Positions 52,630 to 61,759 are shown, counted from the first letter of the stretch. The stretch is DNA of 64,000 bases from Chitinophaga filiformis (GCF_900102545.1 NZ_FNBN01000004.1:124001-188000), one strand, 5' to 3'. Made by a program: numbers and translations. The notes: generated by a model from the letters alone, not told the origin.

Positions 52630-54003
52630 TCATGAACGCATATATGTCGGTAACATAATCCTGATCTCGGTTCCCTGGTTCTCTTTACTGTTAACAACAA
52701 TATTACCTCCATGCAGGCGTATGATATTACGTGCCAGTGGCAGACCGATACCATAGCCCTTATAGCCGCCGGTATTGGAAGCACGGTAAAAAGGATCGTA
52801 AATAAAAGGCATATCCCGGGCAGGAATACCTATTCCATTGTCTTTGATAATAATGATATTATTCTTGTCAGTAGCCGCCAGTGCTACGGATGCAGGGCGA
52901 TTGTCGGAGTATTTACAGGCATTCTGTACAATATTACTTAATGCCAGTTGCAGGAGCTGTGCATTCCCTAATATGATAAGTTTATCCTCTTCTTCAGGCA
53001 GCATGGTATAGTCAATCTCCACCTGATTGCCTGGATTAATACGATCTATTGTTTCTTTTACTGTAAAGATCAGTTCATCTGTACGTATCTTCTCCAGCTG
53101 TTGCTTCTTTCCATCAAATCCTGTCTGGGCAAGGCTCAGTAAGCTCTTGGTAATATGCTCCAGCCTTTCTGCTTCTTTCAGAATTACTGACAGTGACTGC
53201 CTGTACTGTTCGTCATCACGTTGTTTATTCAGGGCCAGTTCTGCCTCTCCGATGATAGCAGTCAGCGGGGTACCCAGTTCATGAGAGGCATTACTTACGA
53301 AGTTGTTCTGTGTTTCAAATGCGGTTTCCAGGCGGTCCAGCATGTTATTGAAGGTTTGGGCCAGTTCCGTCATTTCATCTTTACTCGTAGGCGTGTCCAG
53401 CCGCAGATGCAGATTATGCGCTCTGATATCTTTTACACGGGAAGTGATATGACGTACCGGCCGCAGGATATACCTGGAAAAGAAAAGCCCTGTAGTTACA
53501 ACTACTACTGCAGCAATAGCCATACAGATCACAAGGGTCCTTCTCAGTTCAGTCATAAATTGCTGGCCAAATACATTACTCGCTGAAACAATCACGATGT
53601 ATTTGCCGGCTTCATTCTCAAATAATACACCCTGATAGAAAGTGTCCTTATAACGGTAAGTGGCCTTCCCTTCTGCCTTTACATTATCATAGAACTGCTG
53701 GCGTAAGGGCTCAAGATCGGGCTCCAGGGCCGGAATACCGGTCGTATCCACTCTTATGAAATATTCTTTTTCATGCGGCAGACGTTCCAGGTGTTCATTC
53801 CGGATCTCGGCATAAGCCGCACTGTTGTCTTTATCCTGCGTGAATCTGGCTCTGGCCGCGATATAGGCCCTGATCTCAAGCCGTTTATAGAAGTCGTCGA
53901 AAGACTGACGATTGATAAGAAAATAGGCAAAAGCCGCCATCATCAGGATAATGGAGACAGTGAGTGCAGTGAATAAACCTAATATCTTGTTACGTATAGT
54001 CAT
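52630..54003 (-). CDS. Sensor histidine kinase (HAMP)
   Basis: 457 residues: TM1 (about 8-30), a periplasmic sensor of about 125 residues, TM2 (about 157-179), a HAMP domain, HisKA with phospho-acceptor His241 (NASHELGTPLTAI), and a HATPase_c domain with NACKYSDN, DNGIGIPARD and GYGIGLPLARNI. The H-box has Gly where SHELRTPL usually has Arg. Overlaps the response regulator by 4 bases, so the two form an operon. Confidence 0.95.
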   Translation of the reverse strand: MTIRNKILGLFTALTVSIILMMAAFAYFLINRQSFDDFYKRLEIRAYIAARARFTQDKDNSAAYAEIRNEHLERLPHEKEYFIRVDTTGIPALEPDLEPLRQQFYDNVKAEGKATYRYKDTFYQGVLFENEAGKYIVIVSASNVFGQQFMTELRRTLVICMAIAAVVVVTTGLFFSRYILRPVRHITSRVKDIRAHNLHLRLDTPTSKDEMTELAQTFNNMLDRLETAFETQNNFVSNASHELGTPLTAIIGEAELALNKQRDDEQYRQSLSVILKEAERLEHITKSLLSLAQTGFDGKKQQLEKIRTDELIFTVKETIDRINPGNQVEIDYTMLPEEEDKLIILGNAQLLQLALSNIVQNACKYSDNRPASVALAATDKNNIIIIKDNGIGIPARDMPFIYDPFYRASNTGGYKGYGIGLPLARNIIRLHGGNIVVNSKENQGTEIRIMLPTYMRS

Positions 54004-54713
54004 TCTTCTTCTTTCAGCATATATCCCATTCCCACTACCGTCTGGATCAAGGCAGGCTGCTCTTTACGGTTTACTTTCTTCCGCAGGTAGTTGACATAAA
54101 CATCCACTACTTTGGTGTTCATATTAAAATCCACACCCCATACATTCTCCAGTATTTCCATCCTGGAAAGCACACGTCGGGGGTTTCTCATCATATATTC
54201 CAGCAGTCTGTATTCAGTAGCGGTCAGCACAATGTTTTCGCCGTAACGGCTGGCGCTTTTAGTGTTCAGGTCCAGTTCCAGATCGGATACCTTCAGCACA
54301 TTGGTATTGTGATTATTGTTAGTTGTGGTATTAACAGCATTGGCTGTATTATCAGGACTACGGCGCAGCAAAGAGCGTATACGGGCCAGCAACTCGGCCT
54401 GCTTGAAAGGCTTGACAAGATAGTCGTCGGCGCCGCTATCCAGGCCTGCCACTACATTTTCAGTAGAGCCCAGGGCAGTAAGCATCAGGATGGGAGTTGT
54501 GTCGTTTTGCTGACGCAACGCTTTACAAACGGCTATCCCGTTCATACCAGGCAACATCACATCCAGGATGATCAGCTGAAAACTGTGTTCTGTGGCCATC
54601 TGCAGACCGGATTGCCCATCCATTGCCACACTTACGTCGTACCCCGCTTCTGTAAGATAACGGTGTATGAACGATACTACTGACGGTTCATCTTCAATAA
54701 GTAAAAGTTTCAT
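54000..54713 (-). CDS. OmpR-family response regulator
   Basis: 237 residues: receiver domain with Asp51 (LIILDVMLPG) and Lys101 (LVKPF), and C-terminal winged-helix DNA-binding domain (RRVLSRMEILENVWG, TKVVDVYVNYLRKKV). Coupled to the kinase gene downstream by ATGA overlap. It is the best candidate to bind the 11-bp repeats upstream of the universal-stress-like gene. Confidence 0.95.
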   Translation of the reverse strand: MKLLLIEDEPSVVSFIHRYLTEAGYDVSVAMDGQSGLQMATEHSFQLIILDVMLPGMNGIAVCKALRQQNDTTPILMLTALGSTENVVAGLDSGADDYLVKPFKQAELLARIRSLLRRSPDNTANAVNTTTNNNHNTNVLKVSDLELDLNTKSASRYGENIVLTATEYRLLEYMMRNPRRVLSRMEILENVWGVDFNMNTKVVDVYVNYLRKKVNRKEQPALIQTVVGMGYMLKEEE

Positions 54714-54740
54714 ACATCTCTATGATTTGCCACAAACAGA

Positions 54741-54787
54741 AAGCTCCGGGCGGAGGCCGAAATGGTCTGGTCTCTTCGCCGGGAGCT
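54741..54787 (-). terminator. Hairpin between regulators
   Basis: AGCTCC (54742-54747) and GGAGCT (54782-54787) form the outer part of an imperfect stem with GC-rich inner pairs. On the minus strand it could end the orphan regulator's transcript; the T-tract is weak. Confidence 0.4.
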
Positions 54788-54811
54788 CTCCCAATATCTT
54801 TCTTAATATGA

Positions 54812-55513
54812 TCAGTCCTTTACTACCAGGCGGAAACCATTACCGTGGATATTGACAATCTCGATATCCGGATCTTCTTTCAGGTATTTACGGAGTTTGG
54901 CGATGTAAACGTCCATACTGCGTCCGTTGAAATAGGTATCACTACCCCAGATCTTCTTCAGCGCCAGTTCTCTCGGCAGCAGGTCATTCTTATGTTCACA
55001 CAGCATACGCAGCAATTCATTCTCTTTAGGAGACAATGTGTGGGAATCCCCTTCCCTTGTCAGGGTACGCAGGCGGGCGTTGAATGCATAACGTCCGATC
55101 CTGAATTCATGCTGTTCTTCCTCCTTACTGTTGAGCTCCTGGTTACGTTTCAGAATAGCCTTTATTTTCAGCAGCAGCAGTTCGCTGTCGAAAGGTTTGG
55201 CAATGTAGTCATCTGCTCCGAGTTTATAACCATGGATCACATCTTCCTTCATTGTTTTGGCTGAGAGAAAGAACAGCGGGATGTCCGGATCCACGTCACG
55301 GATCTCTTCTGCCAGCTTAAAACCATCCATATTGGGCATCATGATGTCCAGCAGGCAGATGTCAAATTTCTCGCGTCTGAATGCTGCCAATGCCAGTATA
55401 CCATCGCGGCACAGCTCCACATCATAGTCATTCAGTTCAAGATAATTCTTCAATACCATCCCAAGGTTGGTATCGTCTTCCGCCAGCAATATTTTTGGTT
55501 TACGTTCTTCCAT
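54812..55513 (-). CDS. OmpR-family response regulator, RprY-like (orphan)
   Basis: 233 residues: receiver Asp56 (ICLLDIMMPN), KPF at about 108, then a winged-helix domain (LPRELALKKIWG, NGRSMDVYIAKLRKYL). The GRSMDV and GxGFRL sequence resembles Bacteroides RprY. No kinase is adjacent. The region downstream of ATG 55513 is used because the upstream frame (MHINTLLN) is unconserved. Confidence 0.93.
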   Translation of the reverse strand: MEERKPKILLAEDDTNLGMVLKNYLELNDYDVELCRDGILALAAFRREKFDICLLDIMMPNMDGFKLAEEIRDVDPDIPLFFLSAKTMKEDVIHGYKLGADDYIAKPFDSELLLLKIKAILKRNQELNSKEEEQHEFRIGRYAFNARLRTLTREGDSHTLSPKENELLRMLCEHKNDLLPRELALKKIWGSDTYFNGRSMDVYIAKLRKYLKEDPDIEIVNIHGNGFRLVVKD

Positions 55514-55538
55514 ATTCAATAAAGTATTAATGTGCAAA

Positions 55539-55546
55539 CAAATATA
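55539..55546 (-). promoter_or_regulatory. Candidate -7 box (TATATTTG) for the RprY-like gene
   Basis: Minus-strand TATATTTG, 25 bases before the start. GGTAAAAA at 55601 and AGTTAAAA at 55590 lie 11 bases apart upstream, a weaker echo of the array at 52516-52619. Confidence 0.45.
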
Positions 55547-55633
55547 GGTATTATTACAGTGTGCCAGTGCCAGGCCCTTGCATACAGAAAGTTAAAATTA
55601 GGTAAAAAGGGATGAAGGGTGTCGGTCCCGGGG

Positions 55634-56422
55634 CTATTTACTGATCAGGGAAGTAAAGTTATAACGCAGGTTCTTGTATGCCACCATATCCACCTTTACA
55701 CTACCTACGGAGATAGGGCTGTCGATGCGCAGGGGTACCTTATTAGCATCATCACTCACCCATACCGTCATTTTTTCGCCTCCCTCAAACATAGACCCCT
55801 GCAGGAGTAATGGCGCAAACTTGATAGCGCGGAACTTACCAAACTTGGTCTCCACAGTCTCTTTGCCTATATAACGGATATAGATATTGTAAATCTTGTT
55901 ATCCAGGTACATGTCAAAGTGGATCTTGTCGCCGGGTTTATATTTATCAAAATTGATATTCCTTGCATAGTAGATAGCGCTGATCACATCCTGCACACAG
56001 GCGGGGGTTTTAATGGTAGCCTCATTACTTACAGCGGTATTATGGATCTGATCGAAGGTAACGTTGGCGTATATCTTGTAGCCGCCTTCATTGACGTTCC
56101 TGATAAAGCGTTGGGGCAGCAGCGTAGCGGTATCAATATAGCTTTCGTACTTATCTCTTACTTTAAAGAACCAGTCATAGGTACGGAATGTTTTACCCTC
56201 GCCCGTTACGTGATAGACGTCTCTTCCATTGAGCTTTTCCAGGTTGCAGGTAAACACCGCTTCGCCTGCGCCGATAAAGAGCTTACCGAGGGCATAATAA
56301 ACCTTGAGTGTTATACTCTCTCCGGCTATGAAGCTGGTATTGCGAAGTCCGCAGAATTCGGTCTGTGCAATTGCGGGGCGGATAGTGGCCAGGCTAATGA
56401 TAATCAGTAGAAGACACCTCAT
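55634..56422 (-). CDS. DUF3108 protein (secreted)
   Basis: 262 residues with signal peptide MRCLLLIIISLATIRPAIAQ. DUF3108-type sequence: SITLKVYYALGKLFIGAGEA, LLPQRFIRNVNEGGYKIYANVTFDQ and KTVWVSDDANKVPLRI-like end (MTVWVSDDANKVPLRIDSP). Periplasmic or outer-membrane associated; function unknown. 9 bases after the flippase-like gene, so they are likely cotranscribed. Confidence 0.9.
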   Translation of the reverse strand: MRCLLLIIISLATIRPAIAQTEFCGLRNTSFIAGESITLKVYYALGKLFIGAGEAVFTCNLEKLNGRDVYHVTGEGKTFRTYDWFFKVRDKYESYIDTATLLPQRFIRNVNEGGYKIYANVTFDQIHNTAVSNEATIKTPACVQDVISAIYYARNINFDKYKPGDKIHFDMYLDNKIYNIYIRYIGKETVETKFGKFRAIKFAPLLLQGSMFEGGEKMTVWVSDDANKVPLRIDSPISVGSVKVDMVAYKNLRYNFTSLISK

Positions 56423-56431
56423 TGATGAAAG

Positions 56432-57424
56432 CTATTTTTCCTTAAAAATCTTTATTCCCAGCAACAACACACTTCCCAGGATGGCTGGCAAAACCAGGTT
56501 GATAAACCAGATGCATACAGTGGCTGCGATAATTCCGGGACCATTGGTACTCAGTAATCCCATAAAGTACAGGCTGACCTTTCCTCTGAGTCCAAGTTCC
56601 GCAATAGCGATAGTAGGTACCAGGGCCATTACAAGATAAACAACAGCATTCATCAAAAAACCTTGCCACCAAAGCATCTCCACGCCCAATGTGTCAAGCA
56701 AAATCAAATACTGTGCCGAGAAGACAATGTATCTGATGGCGGAAAGCAGCAGTAGATGCTCAAGGTCGCCGGCTGAGTAACGAACAATGATCTGGACAAA
56801 TATCCGGGCTTTTCTCAACAATGGGATCTTTTCAAATATCGCCAGGATGATCTGCAACCGAAAATATAACAATATGACCAAGGCACAAATAACTATTAGC
56901 AATCCTAGCAGGATTTTCTCCCAGAAATGGGGAGCAAAATAGCCGTTTCCCTTTACCAGCGGGAATTTGTTGATATAGTAGCAAAGGCCTGTTAACCCAA
57001 AAATAATAGTGACAATAAGCTGGCTAAAACTACCTACCATAGTGGCCGCAATAGCTTTCAGCTTACTTCTGTTACTTCTGAGATATAAGACCCTTCCGCC
57101 GTACTCACCGATACGGTTAGGGGTATTAATGGAAAAGGATACCCCCGACAATACGGCGCTGTAGGCACGGGGAAAGGATATATGTTGTAACGGCTTGACC
57201 AGCAACTGCCATTTGCGGGCTTCCAGTCCCCAGTTCACAAACATGCCGGCTAACACCAGCAGTAATCCCCCGCGCCCCCTGTTCTTCAGGGTCTCTGCCA
57301 TTTGCCACAAAGATGCCTTCAGATTGGGATGATGCAGCAATTGTGTATAGATGGAATAGGCTAACCAGGTAAAAAGCACTGCTCCCAGCAGGTAATTGAG
57401 AATTATTTTGGTATTTTTGTTCAG
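56432..57424 (-). CDS. Lysylphosphatidylglycerol-synthase-type flippase-like membrane protein
   Basis: UPF0104/LPG-synthase TM-type protein of about 330 residues with eight or so hydrophobic spans (LLLVLAGMFVNWGLEARKWQLLVKP, GVSFSINTPNRIGEYGGRVLYL, LVMALVPTIAIAELGLRGK). The frame has no ATG before its first membrane helix. A GTG start at 57379 would cut helix 1 (IILNYLLGAVLFTWLAYSIY) in half, whereas CTG at 57424 gives a complete N-terminus (MNKNTKIILNYLLG). CTG start is inferred. Partner domain (aminoacyl transferase) is not fused, so it may be a lipid or glycan flippase-like protein. Confidence 0.8.
   Translation of the reverse strand: MNKNTKIILNYLLGAVLFTWLAYSIYTQLLHHPNLKASLWQMAETLKNRGRGGLLLVLAGMFVNWGLEARKWQLLVKPLQHISFPRAYSAVLSGVSFSINTPNRIGEYGGRVLYLRSNRSKLKAIAATMVGSFSQLIVTIIFGLTGLCYYINKFPLVKGNGYFAPHFWEKILLGLLIVICALVILLYFRLQIILAIFEKIPLLRKARIFVQIIVRYSAGDLEHLLLLSAIRYIVFSAQYLILLDTLGVEMLWWQGFLMNAVVYLVMALVPTIAIAELGLRGKVSLYFMGLLSTNGPGIIAATVCIWFINLVLPAILGSVLLLGIKIFKEK
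57412..57419 (+). promoter_or_regulatory. Candidate -7 box (TATTTTTG) for ruvC
   Basis: Exact TAnnTTTG, 37 bases before the TTG start, with a TTG triplet 13 bases upstream of the box. It overlaps the 5' end of the divergent flippase-like gene. Confidence 0.45.
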
Positions 57425-57455
57425 ACATCAAGATTTTGGCAAAAATAAACTGTGG

Positions 57456-58016
57456 TTGGCAAACAAGTCAAAAATAATTCTGGGCATTGACCCCGGTACA
57501 CTTGTGATGGGTTATGGACTGATACTGGTGGAAGGATCTAAGGCCAGCCTGCTGGAAATGGATGTGCTGAAACTGTCCCGTCATAAAGACCACTACGAAA
57601 GGCTACAACTGATACATGCCCGTGTAAATGAACTGATACGAGTGCACAAACCGGTATCCTGCGCAATTGAAGCTCCCTTCTTTGGTAAGAATGTGCAAAG
57701 TATGTTAAAGCTGGGCCGTGCTCAGGGCGTAGCTATTGCCACCGCAATGCAGGCAGGAGTGCCTGTTACCGAGTATTCTCCCAAAAAAGTTAAACAGTCC
57801 GTTACCGGCAATGGTAATGCGGATAAAGAGCAGATTTGGCAGATGTTACAAAGAATCCTACATTTCAAAGAGCGACCTGAATTTCTGGATGCTACCGATG
57901 CTCTCGCCGTGGCGGTGTGTCACTTCTTCCAGGAGTCCAGTGTCTTACCGGATACACGCAAAGCCAAAGGATGGGAACAGTTCCTTCAACAGAACCCCGA
58001 AAGGATAGTAGAATAA
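57456..58016 (+). CDS. ruvC: Crossover junction endodeoxyribonuclease RuvC
   Basis: 186 residues from TTG 57456 (MANKSKIILGIDPGT). Catalytic acidic residues: Asp in GIDPGT, Glu in CAIEAPFFGKN and Asp in LDATDALAVAVCH. The family has short N-termini, so the longer upstream frame (57396, MRIILVFLFRHQ...) is not used; no ATG is available. It resolves Holliday junctions. Divergent from the flippase-like gene, which also lacks an ATG. Confidence 0.9.
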   Translation: MANKSKIILGIDPGTLVMGYGLILVEGSKASLLEMDVLKLSRHKDHYERLQLIHARVNELIRVHKPVSCAIEAPFFGKNVQSMLKLGRAQGVAIATAMQAGVPVTEYSPKKVKQSVTGNGNADKEQIWQMLQRILHFKERPEFLDATDALAVAVCHFFQESSVLPDTRKAKGWEQFLQQNPERIVE

Positions 58017-58173
58017 TCATTGTTATGACAGATAATTCCAGGTTTAAGGCAGACGTTTTTCCAGAAATTGATAAATTGTATTTACTTTGAATTAAAATCT
58101 TCATAAACGCTCCCAGTCGATAATTGGGGCTTTACACCATGAATTATGGTATTTATAATCAGCATCACAAGCT

Positions 58174-58878
58174 ATGAAAGCAAGAATCCTATTGGTGGAA
58201 GATGATCAAAATGTTGGTGCGGTAACGAAGAAACGATTGGAAGAAGCGGGCTACGATGTGGTACATAGCACAGACGGACAAATGGCCTGGGAACAGTTCC
58301 AGTCGCGGACCTTTGACATATGTTTACTGGATGTTGTTATGCCCAAAAAAGATGGTTTTACACTGGCAGAACAGATCCGTAGAAAAAATGACTTCATCCC
58401 CATACTCTTTCTAACCTCGAAAGCGCTGGATGAGGATAAGATCAAAGGTTTCAAAACCGGCGCAGACGACTATATTACCAAGCCTTTTAGTATGCAGGAA
58501 CTCCTGCTGCGCATTGAAGTATTCCTGAAAAGGAGTAAAACTGCCAACAGCGTAGCGGAAAAGCGTACCCAATACAATATAGGCAAACTGACCTTTGACT
58601 ATAATGATCTTATACTCCGTGAGAAGAACGGAGAAGTGTCCAGCACTCTCACCCAAAAAGAGGCCGACCTTCTGAAATATCTCTGCGACAATGCCAATAA
58701 GACCCTGAAAAGGGAAGAAATATTATTTCACGTATGGGGCAAAGATGACTACTTCCTGGGCCGCAGCATGGACGTATTCATTACCAAGCTCAGAAAACAT
58801 TTCCGGTCAGACCCCTCTATCAAACTGGAAACCCTCCATGGAGTAGGGTTCCGCTTCAACGTTCCAGGTCAGCTGTAA
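58174..58878 (+). CDS. OmpR-family response regulator, RprY-like (orphan)
   Basis: 234 residues: receiver with Asp53 (ICLLDVVMPK) and a winged-helix domain with GRSMDVFITKLRKHF and GVGFRF at the end. It shares its domain signatures with the regulator at 54812-55513, so the two are paralogues. No kinase is adjacent. Its 3' end overlaps the convergent HIT gene by 23 bases. Confidence 0.92.
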   Translation: MKARILLVEDDQNVGAVTKKRLEEAGYDVVHSTDGQMAWEQFQSRTFDICLLDVVMPKKDGFTLAEQIRRKNDFIPILFLTSKALDEDKIKGFKTGADDYITKPFSMQELLLRIEVFLKRSKTANSVAEKRTQYNIGKLTFDYNDLILREKNGEVSSTLTQKEADLLKYLCDNANKTLKREEILFHVWGKDDYFLGRSMDVFITKLRKHFRSDPSIKLETLHGVGFRFNVPGQL

Positions 58879-59251
58879 TCTTCTGCTGTATTGCCTTGAA
58901 TTCTTCTTCCGACAACTTCAGCTTGGGACGTGAAAAGTTCATGTCATCCGCCGTATTGATAGGTATCAGATGCATGTGCGCATGTGGTACCTCTAAGCCG
59001 ACAACGCTTACACCTACACGATTGCAGGGAAAATGACGCTCTAAGGACTCCGCAATAGGTTTTGCAAACAGTAACCACTCCCCCAACAGATCATCCGTCA
59101 CATCAAAAAACTTGTCTATCTCTACTTTAGGTACGATCAGCGTATGGCCTTTCACTAAAGGGAAGATGTCCAGGAAGGCATAGAAACTATCATTCTCGGC
59201 TATTTTATAACTGGGGATCTCGCCTTTGATGATCTTTGTAAAAACAGTCAT
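58856..59251 (-). CDS. HIT-family nucleotide-binding protein
   Basis: 131 residues with the histidine-triad motif HAHMHL (VPHAHMHLIPI) and the standard opening TVFTKIIKGEIPSYKI. These proteins hydrolyse purine nucleoside phosphoramidates and related dinucleotides. Start at 59251; an ATG three codons upstream (59260) is also possible. The 3' end overlaps a convergent regulator gene by 23 bases. Confidence 0.9.
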   Translation of the reverse strand: MTVFTKIIKGEIPSYKIAENDSFYAFLDIFPLVKGHTLIVPKVEIDKFFDVTDDLLGEWLLFAKPIAESLERHFPCNRVGVSVVGLEVPHAHMHLIPINTADDMNFSRPKLKLSEEEFKAIQQKITADLER

Positions 59252-59281
59252 GGTCCTCATTTTTAATGGACATAAAGGTAT

Positions 59282-59316
59282 AAAAAAAAGCCCGCCCCTG
59301 TTGAACAAAGGCGGGC
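59282..59316 (-). terminator. Terminator of greA
   Basis: On the minus strand, GCCCGCC and GGCGGGC form a 7-bp stem with a 13-nt loop, followed by eight T residues. Ends 26 bases past the greA stop codon. Confidence 0.85.
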
Positions 59317-59341
59317 ATTTCATTACGATGATCTTATTCCT

Positions 59342-59815
59342 TTATACTGTAATATTTTCAATCTTAAACTTCAGACTACCATTCGGTGCCTGTACGTCTG
59401 CAATCTCTCCTACAGCTTTGCCCAACAGGCCTTTTCCGATAGGAGAAGTTACAGAAATCTTGTTCTGTTTCAGATCAGCTTCCTTCTCGGAAACCAGCTG
59501 ATAAGTAACTGTCTTCTTATTAGCCATATTTGTAATGGTTACCTTACACAATATGGATACTTTAGAGGTATCAATGGAATCAGCTTCCACCACTCTTGCA
59601 GTTGCAATCGCACTTTCCAGTGACGCAAGTCTTGCCTCATGCATTCCCTGCGCTTCCTTGGCAGCATCATACTCAGCATTTTCTTTGAGGTCACCTTTCT
59701 CCCTCGCTTCTGCAATAGCTCTGGCAATCTCCGCCCGACCTTTGGTCTTGAGGTAGTTGAGCTCTTCCCGCATCTGGTCCAGGGTCTCTTTGGTAACGTA
59801 GTTTATACCAGACAT
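59342..59815 (-). CDS. greA: Transcription elongation factor GreA
   Basis: 157 residues: N-terminal coiled coil (TKETLDQMREELNYLKTKGRAEIARAI with AEAREKGDLKENAEYDAAKE) and C-terminal FKBP-like domain ending KGLLGKAVGEIADVQAPNGSLKFKIENITV. It rescues stalled RNA polymerase by cleaving backtracked transcripts. The acidic tip residues (DLKENAEYD) are intact. Single gene. Confidence 0.96.
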   Translation of the reverse strand: MSGINYVTKETLDQMREELNYLKTKGRAEIARAIAEAREKGDLKENAEYDAAKEAQGMHEARLASLESAIATARVVEADSIDTSKVSILCKVTITNMANKKTVTYQLVSEKEADLKQNKISVTSPIGKGLLGKAVGEIADVQAPNGSLKFKIENITV

Positions 59816-59990
59816 AACGTTATGTTTTAGAAATAAGAAAAAAAATCAACGCCCCCGTTTGCACAGAAGCGTTGTAAAATTGGTATACAGCAAATATAAT
59901 ATTTTTTACATCACCTTGTTGAAATACACGCAATAAATATTGTCATATTTACGGTATTTATAATGGAAGAGGTTGAAATGCGAAACAATC

Positions 59991-60920
59991 TTAAATAACA
60001 TGCAATTTCTCCAGTACAATCCTTGCCATTTTCACGCTGGCCTCATGAGAATACCCTCCGATATGCGGCGTCATAATCACATTAGGCATATGTAACAACT
60101 TCTCAAACCGCTCTTTTTCTGCTGCACTGTAAGTCGATAGTTTTTCATTCTCCAGCACATCCAGGCAGGCGCCTCTTATGGTTCCTGCTTCCAGCGCGCC
60201 AACGATGTCATCTGTGTTTACAATCTTGCCCCTGGCTGCATTGATGAACCAGATAGGATGTTTGAAAGAATTAAAGAAGGCAGTGTTAGCCAGGTGATGT
60301 GTTTCTGCGGTCAAAGGCAGATGAACGCTAACCACCTCTGCTTTTTCGAACAGCTGGTCCATAGTTGCCTCCTGTACGTACTGGTCACTGAAGCCGGTCT
60401 TGTACTTATCATATGCCAGGATCTCTACGTCAAAGCCCCTTAATTTGCGTGCAAACGCTCCACCGGTGTTACCATACCCTATGATACCTACCGTCCTGCC
60501 ATTCAGCTCAAAACCACGGTTACCGTCGCGTTCCCAGATTCCCTGACGAAGCTCCAGGTTACTTTTCTGGATATTATTCAGCAGGCTCAGTAACATACCT
60601 ACTGCCTGCTCTCCCACTGTATCGCGATTGCCTTCCGGACTACTCACACAATGAATGCCCTTACTTTCTGCATAAGGTACGTCAATCAGCTCCATACCGC
60701 TACCTAATCTGCCAATCCACTGCAGCTGACCGGCACGGTCTATCATTCCCTTGTCCACTTTGATCCTGGTAGTAACAATCATACCCATGAATTCATGGAT
60801 CGCAGCCACCACTTCATCGTAAGTAATGGAAGGCTTGTAGCTTACTTCATATCCTTTTTCTTCCAGTTTGTTGATCAAATACTCGTGCACCTTTGCGGTG
60901 ATCAATACTTTCCTGCTCAT
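59991..60920 (-). CDS. D-2-hydroxyacid / phosphoglycerate dehydrogenase family
   Basis: 309 residues, no ACT domain. NAD motif GIIGYGNTGGAFARKL, and the three catalytic residues in NAARGKIV (Arg), CLDVLENE (Glu) and TPHIGG (His). It could be a phosphoglycerate dehydrogenase or another 2-hydroxyacid dehydrogenase; the short length does not decide. Its start overlaps the rsmA stop by 4 bases. Confidence 0.9.
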   Translation of the reverse strand: MSRKVLITAKVHEYLINKLEEKGYEVSYKPSITYDEVVAAIHEFMGMIVTTRIKVDKGMIDRAGQLQWIGRLGSGMELIDVPYAESKGIHCVSSPEGNRDTVGEQAVGMLLSLLNNIQKSNLELRQGIWERDGNRGFELNGRTVGIIGYGNTGGAFARKLRGFDVEILAYDKYKTGFSDQYVQEATMDQLFEKAEVVSVHLPLTAETHHLANTAFFNSFKHPIWFINAARGKIVNTDDIVGALEAGTIRGACLDVLENEKLSTYSAAEKERFEKLLHMPNVIMTPHIGGYSHEASVKMARIVLEKLHVI

Positions 60921-61666
60921 ATCATCTTATGGGATAATGCTGCAAAATCTGCTATACTCAGCTCTTCTGCTCTTTTATTAAAAATACTATCCTGCAAAAA
61001 TTCCTTATCAAATAATGGCTTCAACGGATTGCGCAACTGCTTGCGGCGCTGGCCAAAAGCCGTTTTCACCAGTACCAGGAATTTGCGGTCGCTGGCAATA
61101 TTATAAGGCTGTTCCAGCCGGTGTAACCGGATTACTGCCGATTTTACCTTGGGAGGTGGATTGAAACAGTTTTCATGTACCTCAAACAGGTATTCCACCT
61201 TGTAGTAGGCCTGTATCAGCACACTCAATATCCCGTACTCCTTTCCCTTGGTAGCGGCAATACGCAGTGCCACCTCTTTCTGGAACATGCCCACTACCAC
61301 TGGTACCTGCTGCTTCCATTCAAGAATGCGGAACATGATCTGCGAGGAGATATTATAAGGGAAATTGCCGATCACCGTAAACTCGCCCCCGTAAGGCGCT
61401 GGTGTATCCAGGATACTTTCATGTATGATCTTTCCCTGGATGGCAGGGTATGTCTTTTCCAGATATTGTACTTTTTCGGCATCCAGCTCCACTGCCTTGA
61501 AGTGTACATCTGGTATTTCCAGCAGATATTTGGTAATGGCGCCCGCTCCGGGGCCCACTTCCAGTATCTGTTGACCGGGAATTACAGGTAAGGAGTCCAC
61601 AATCTTCCTGCAGATGTTCTCATCTTTCAGGAAATGCTGCCCCAGCGATTTTTTGAGTGTATACAT
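60917..61666 (-). CDS. rsmA: 16S rRNA dimethyladenosine methyltransferase
   Basis: 249 residues: LEVGPGAGAITKYLL is SAM motif I, NFPYNISSQI the catalytic NxPY motif, and the C-terminal helical domain follows. It dimethylates two adjacent adenosines near the 3' end of 16S rRNA. It precedes the dehydrogenase gene on the minus strand with an ATGA overlap; pdxA is divergent. Confidence 0.95.
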   Translation of the reverse strand: MYTLKKSLGQHFLKDENICRKIVDSLPVIPGQQILEVGPGAGAITKYLLEIPDVHFKAVELDAEKVQYLEKTYPAIQGKIIHESILDTPAPYGGEFTVIGNFPYNISSQIMFRILEWKQQVPVVVGMFQKEVALRIAATKGKEYGILSVLIQAYYKVEYLFEVHENCFNPPPKVKSAVIRLHRLEQPYNIASDRKFLVLVKTAFGQRRKQLRNPLKPLFDKEFLQDSIFNKRAEELSIADFAALSHKMI

Positions 61667-61751
61667 GGTTAGCCTGCAAAATTAAGGAAAACTTGGCGCA
61701 ATGCTGCAAGATACCGGGGTACTGCCTGTACAGCTTCCCGGCTATTATTCT

Positions 61752-61759
61752 TATATTTG
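61752..61759 (+). promoter_or_regulatory. Candidate -7 box (TATATTTG) for pdxA
   Basis: Exact TAnnTTTG match 20 bases before ATG 61780, divergent from rsmA. Confidence 0.5.
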
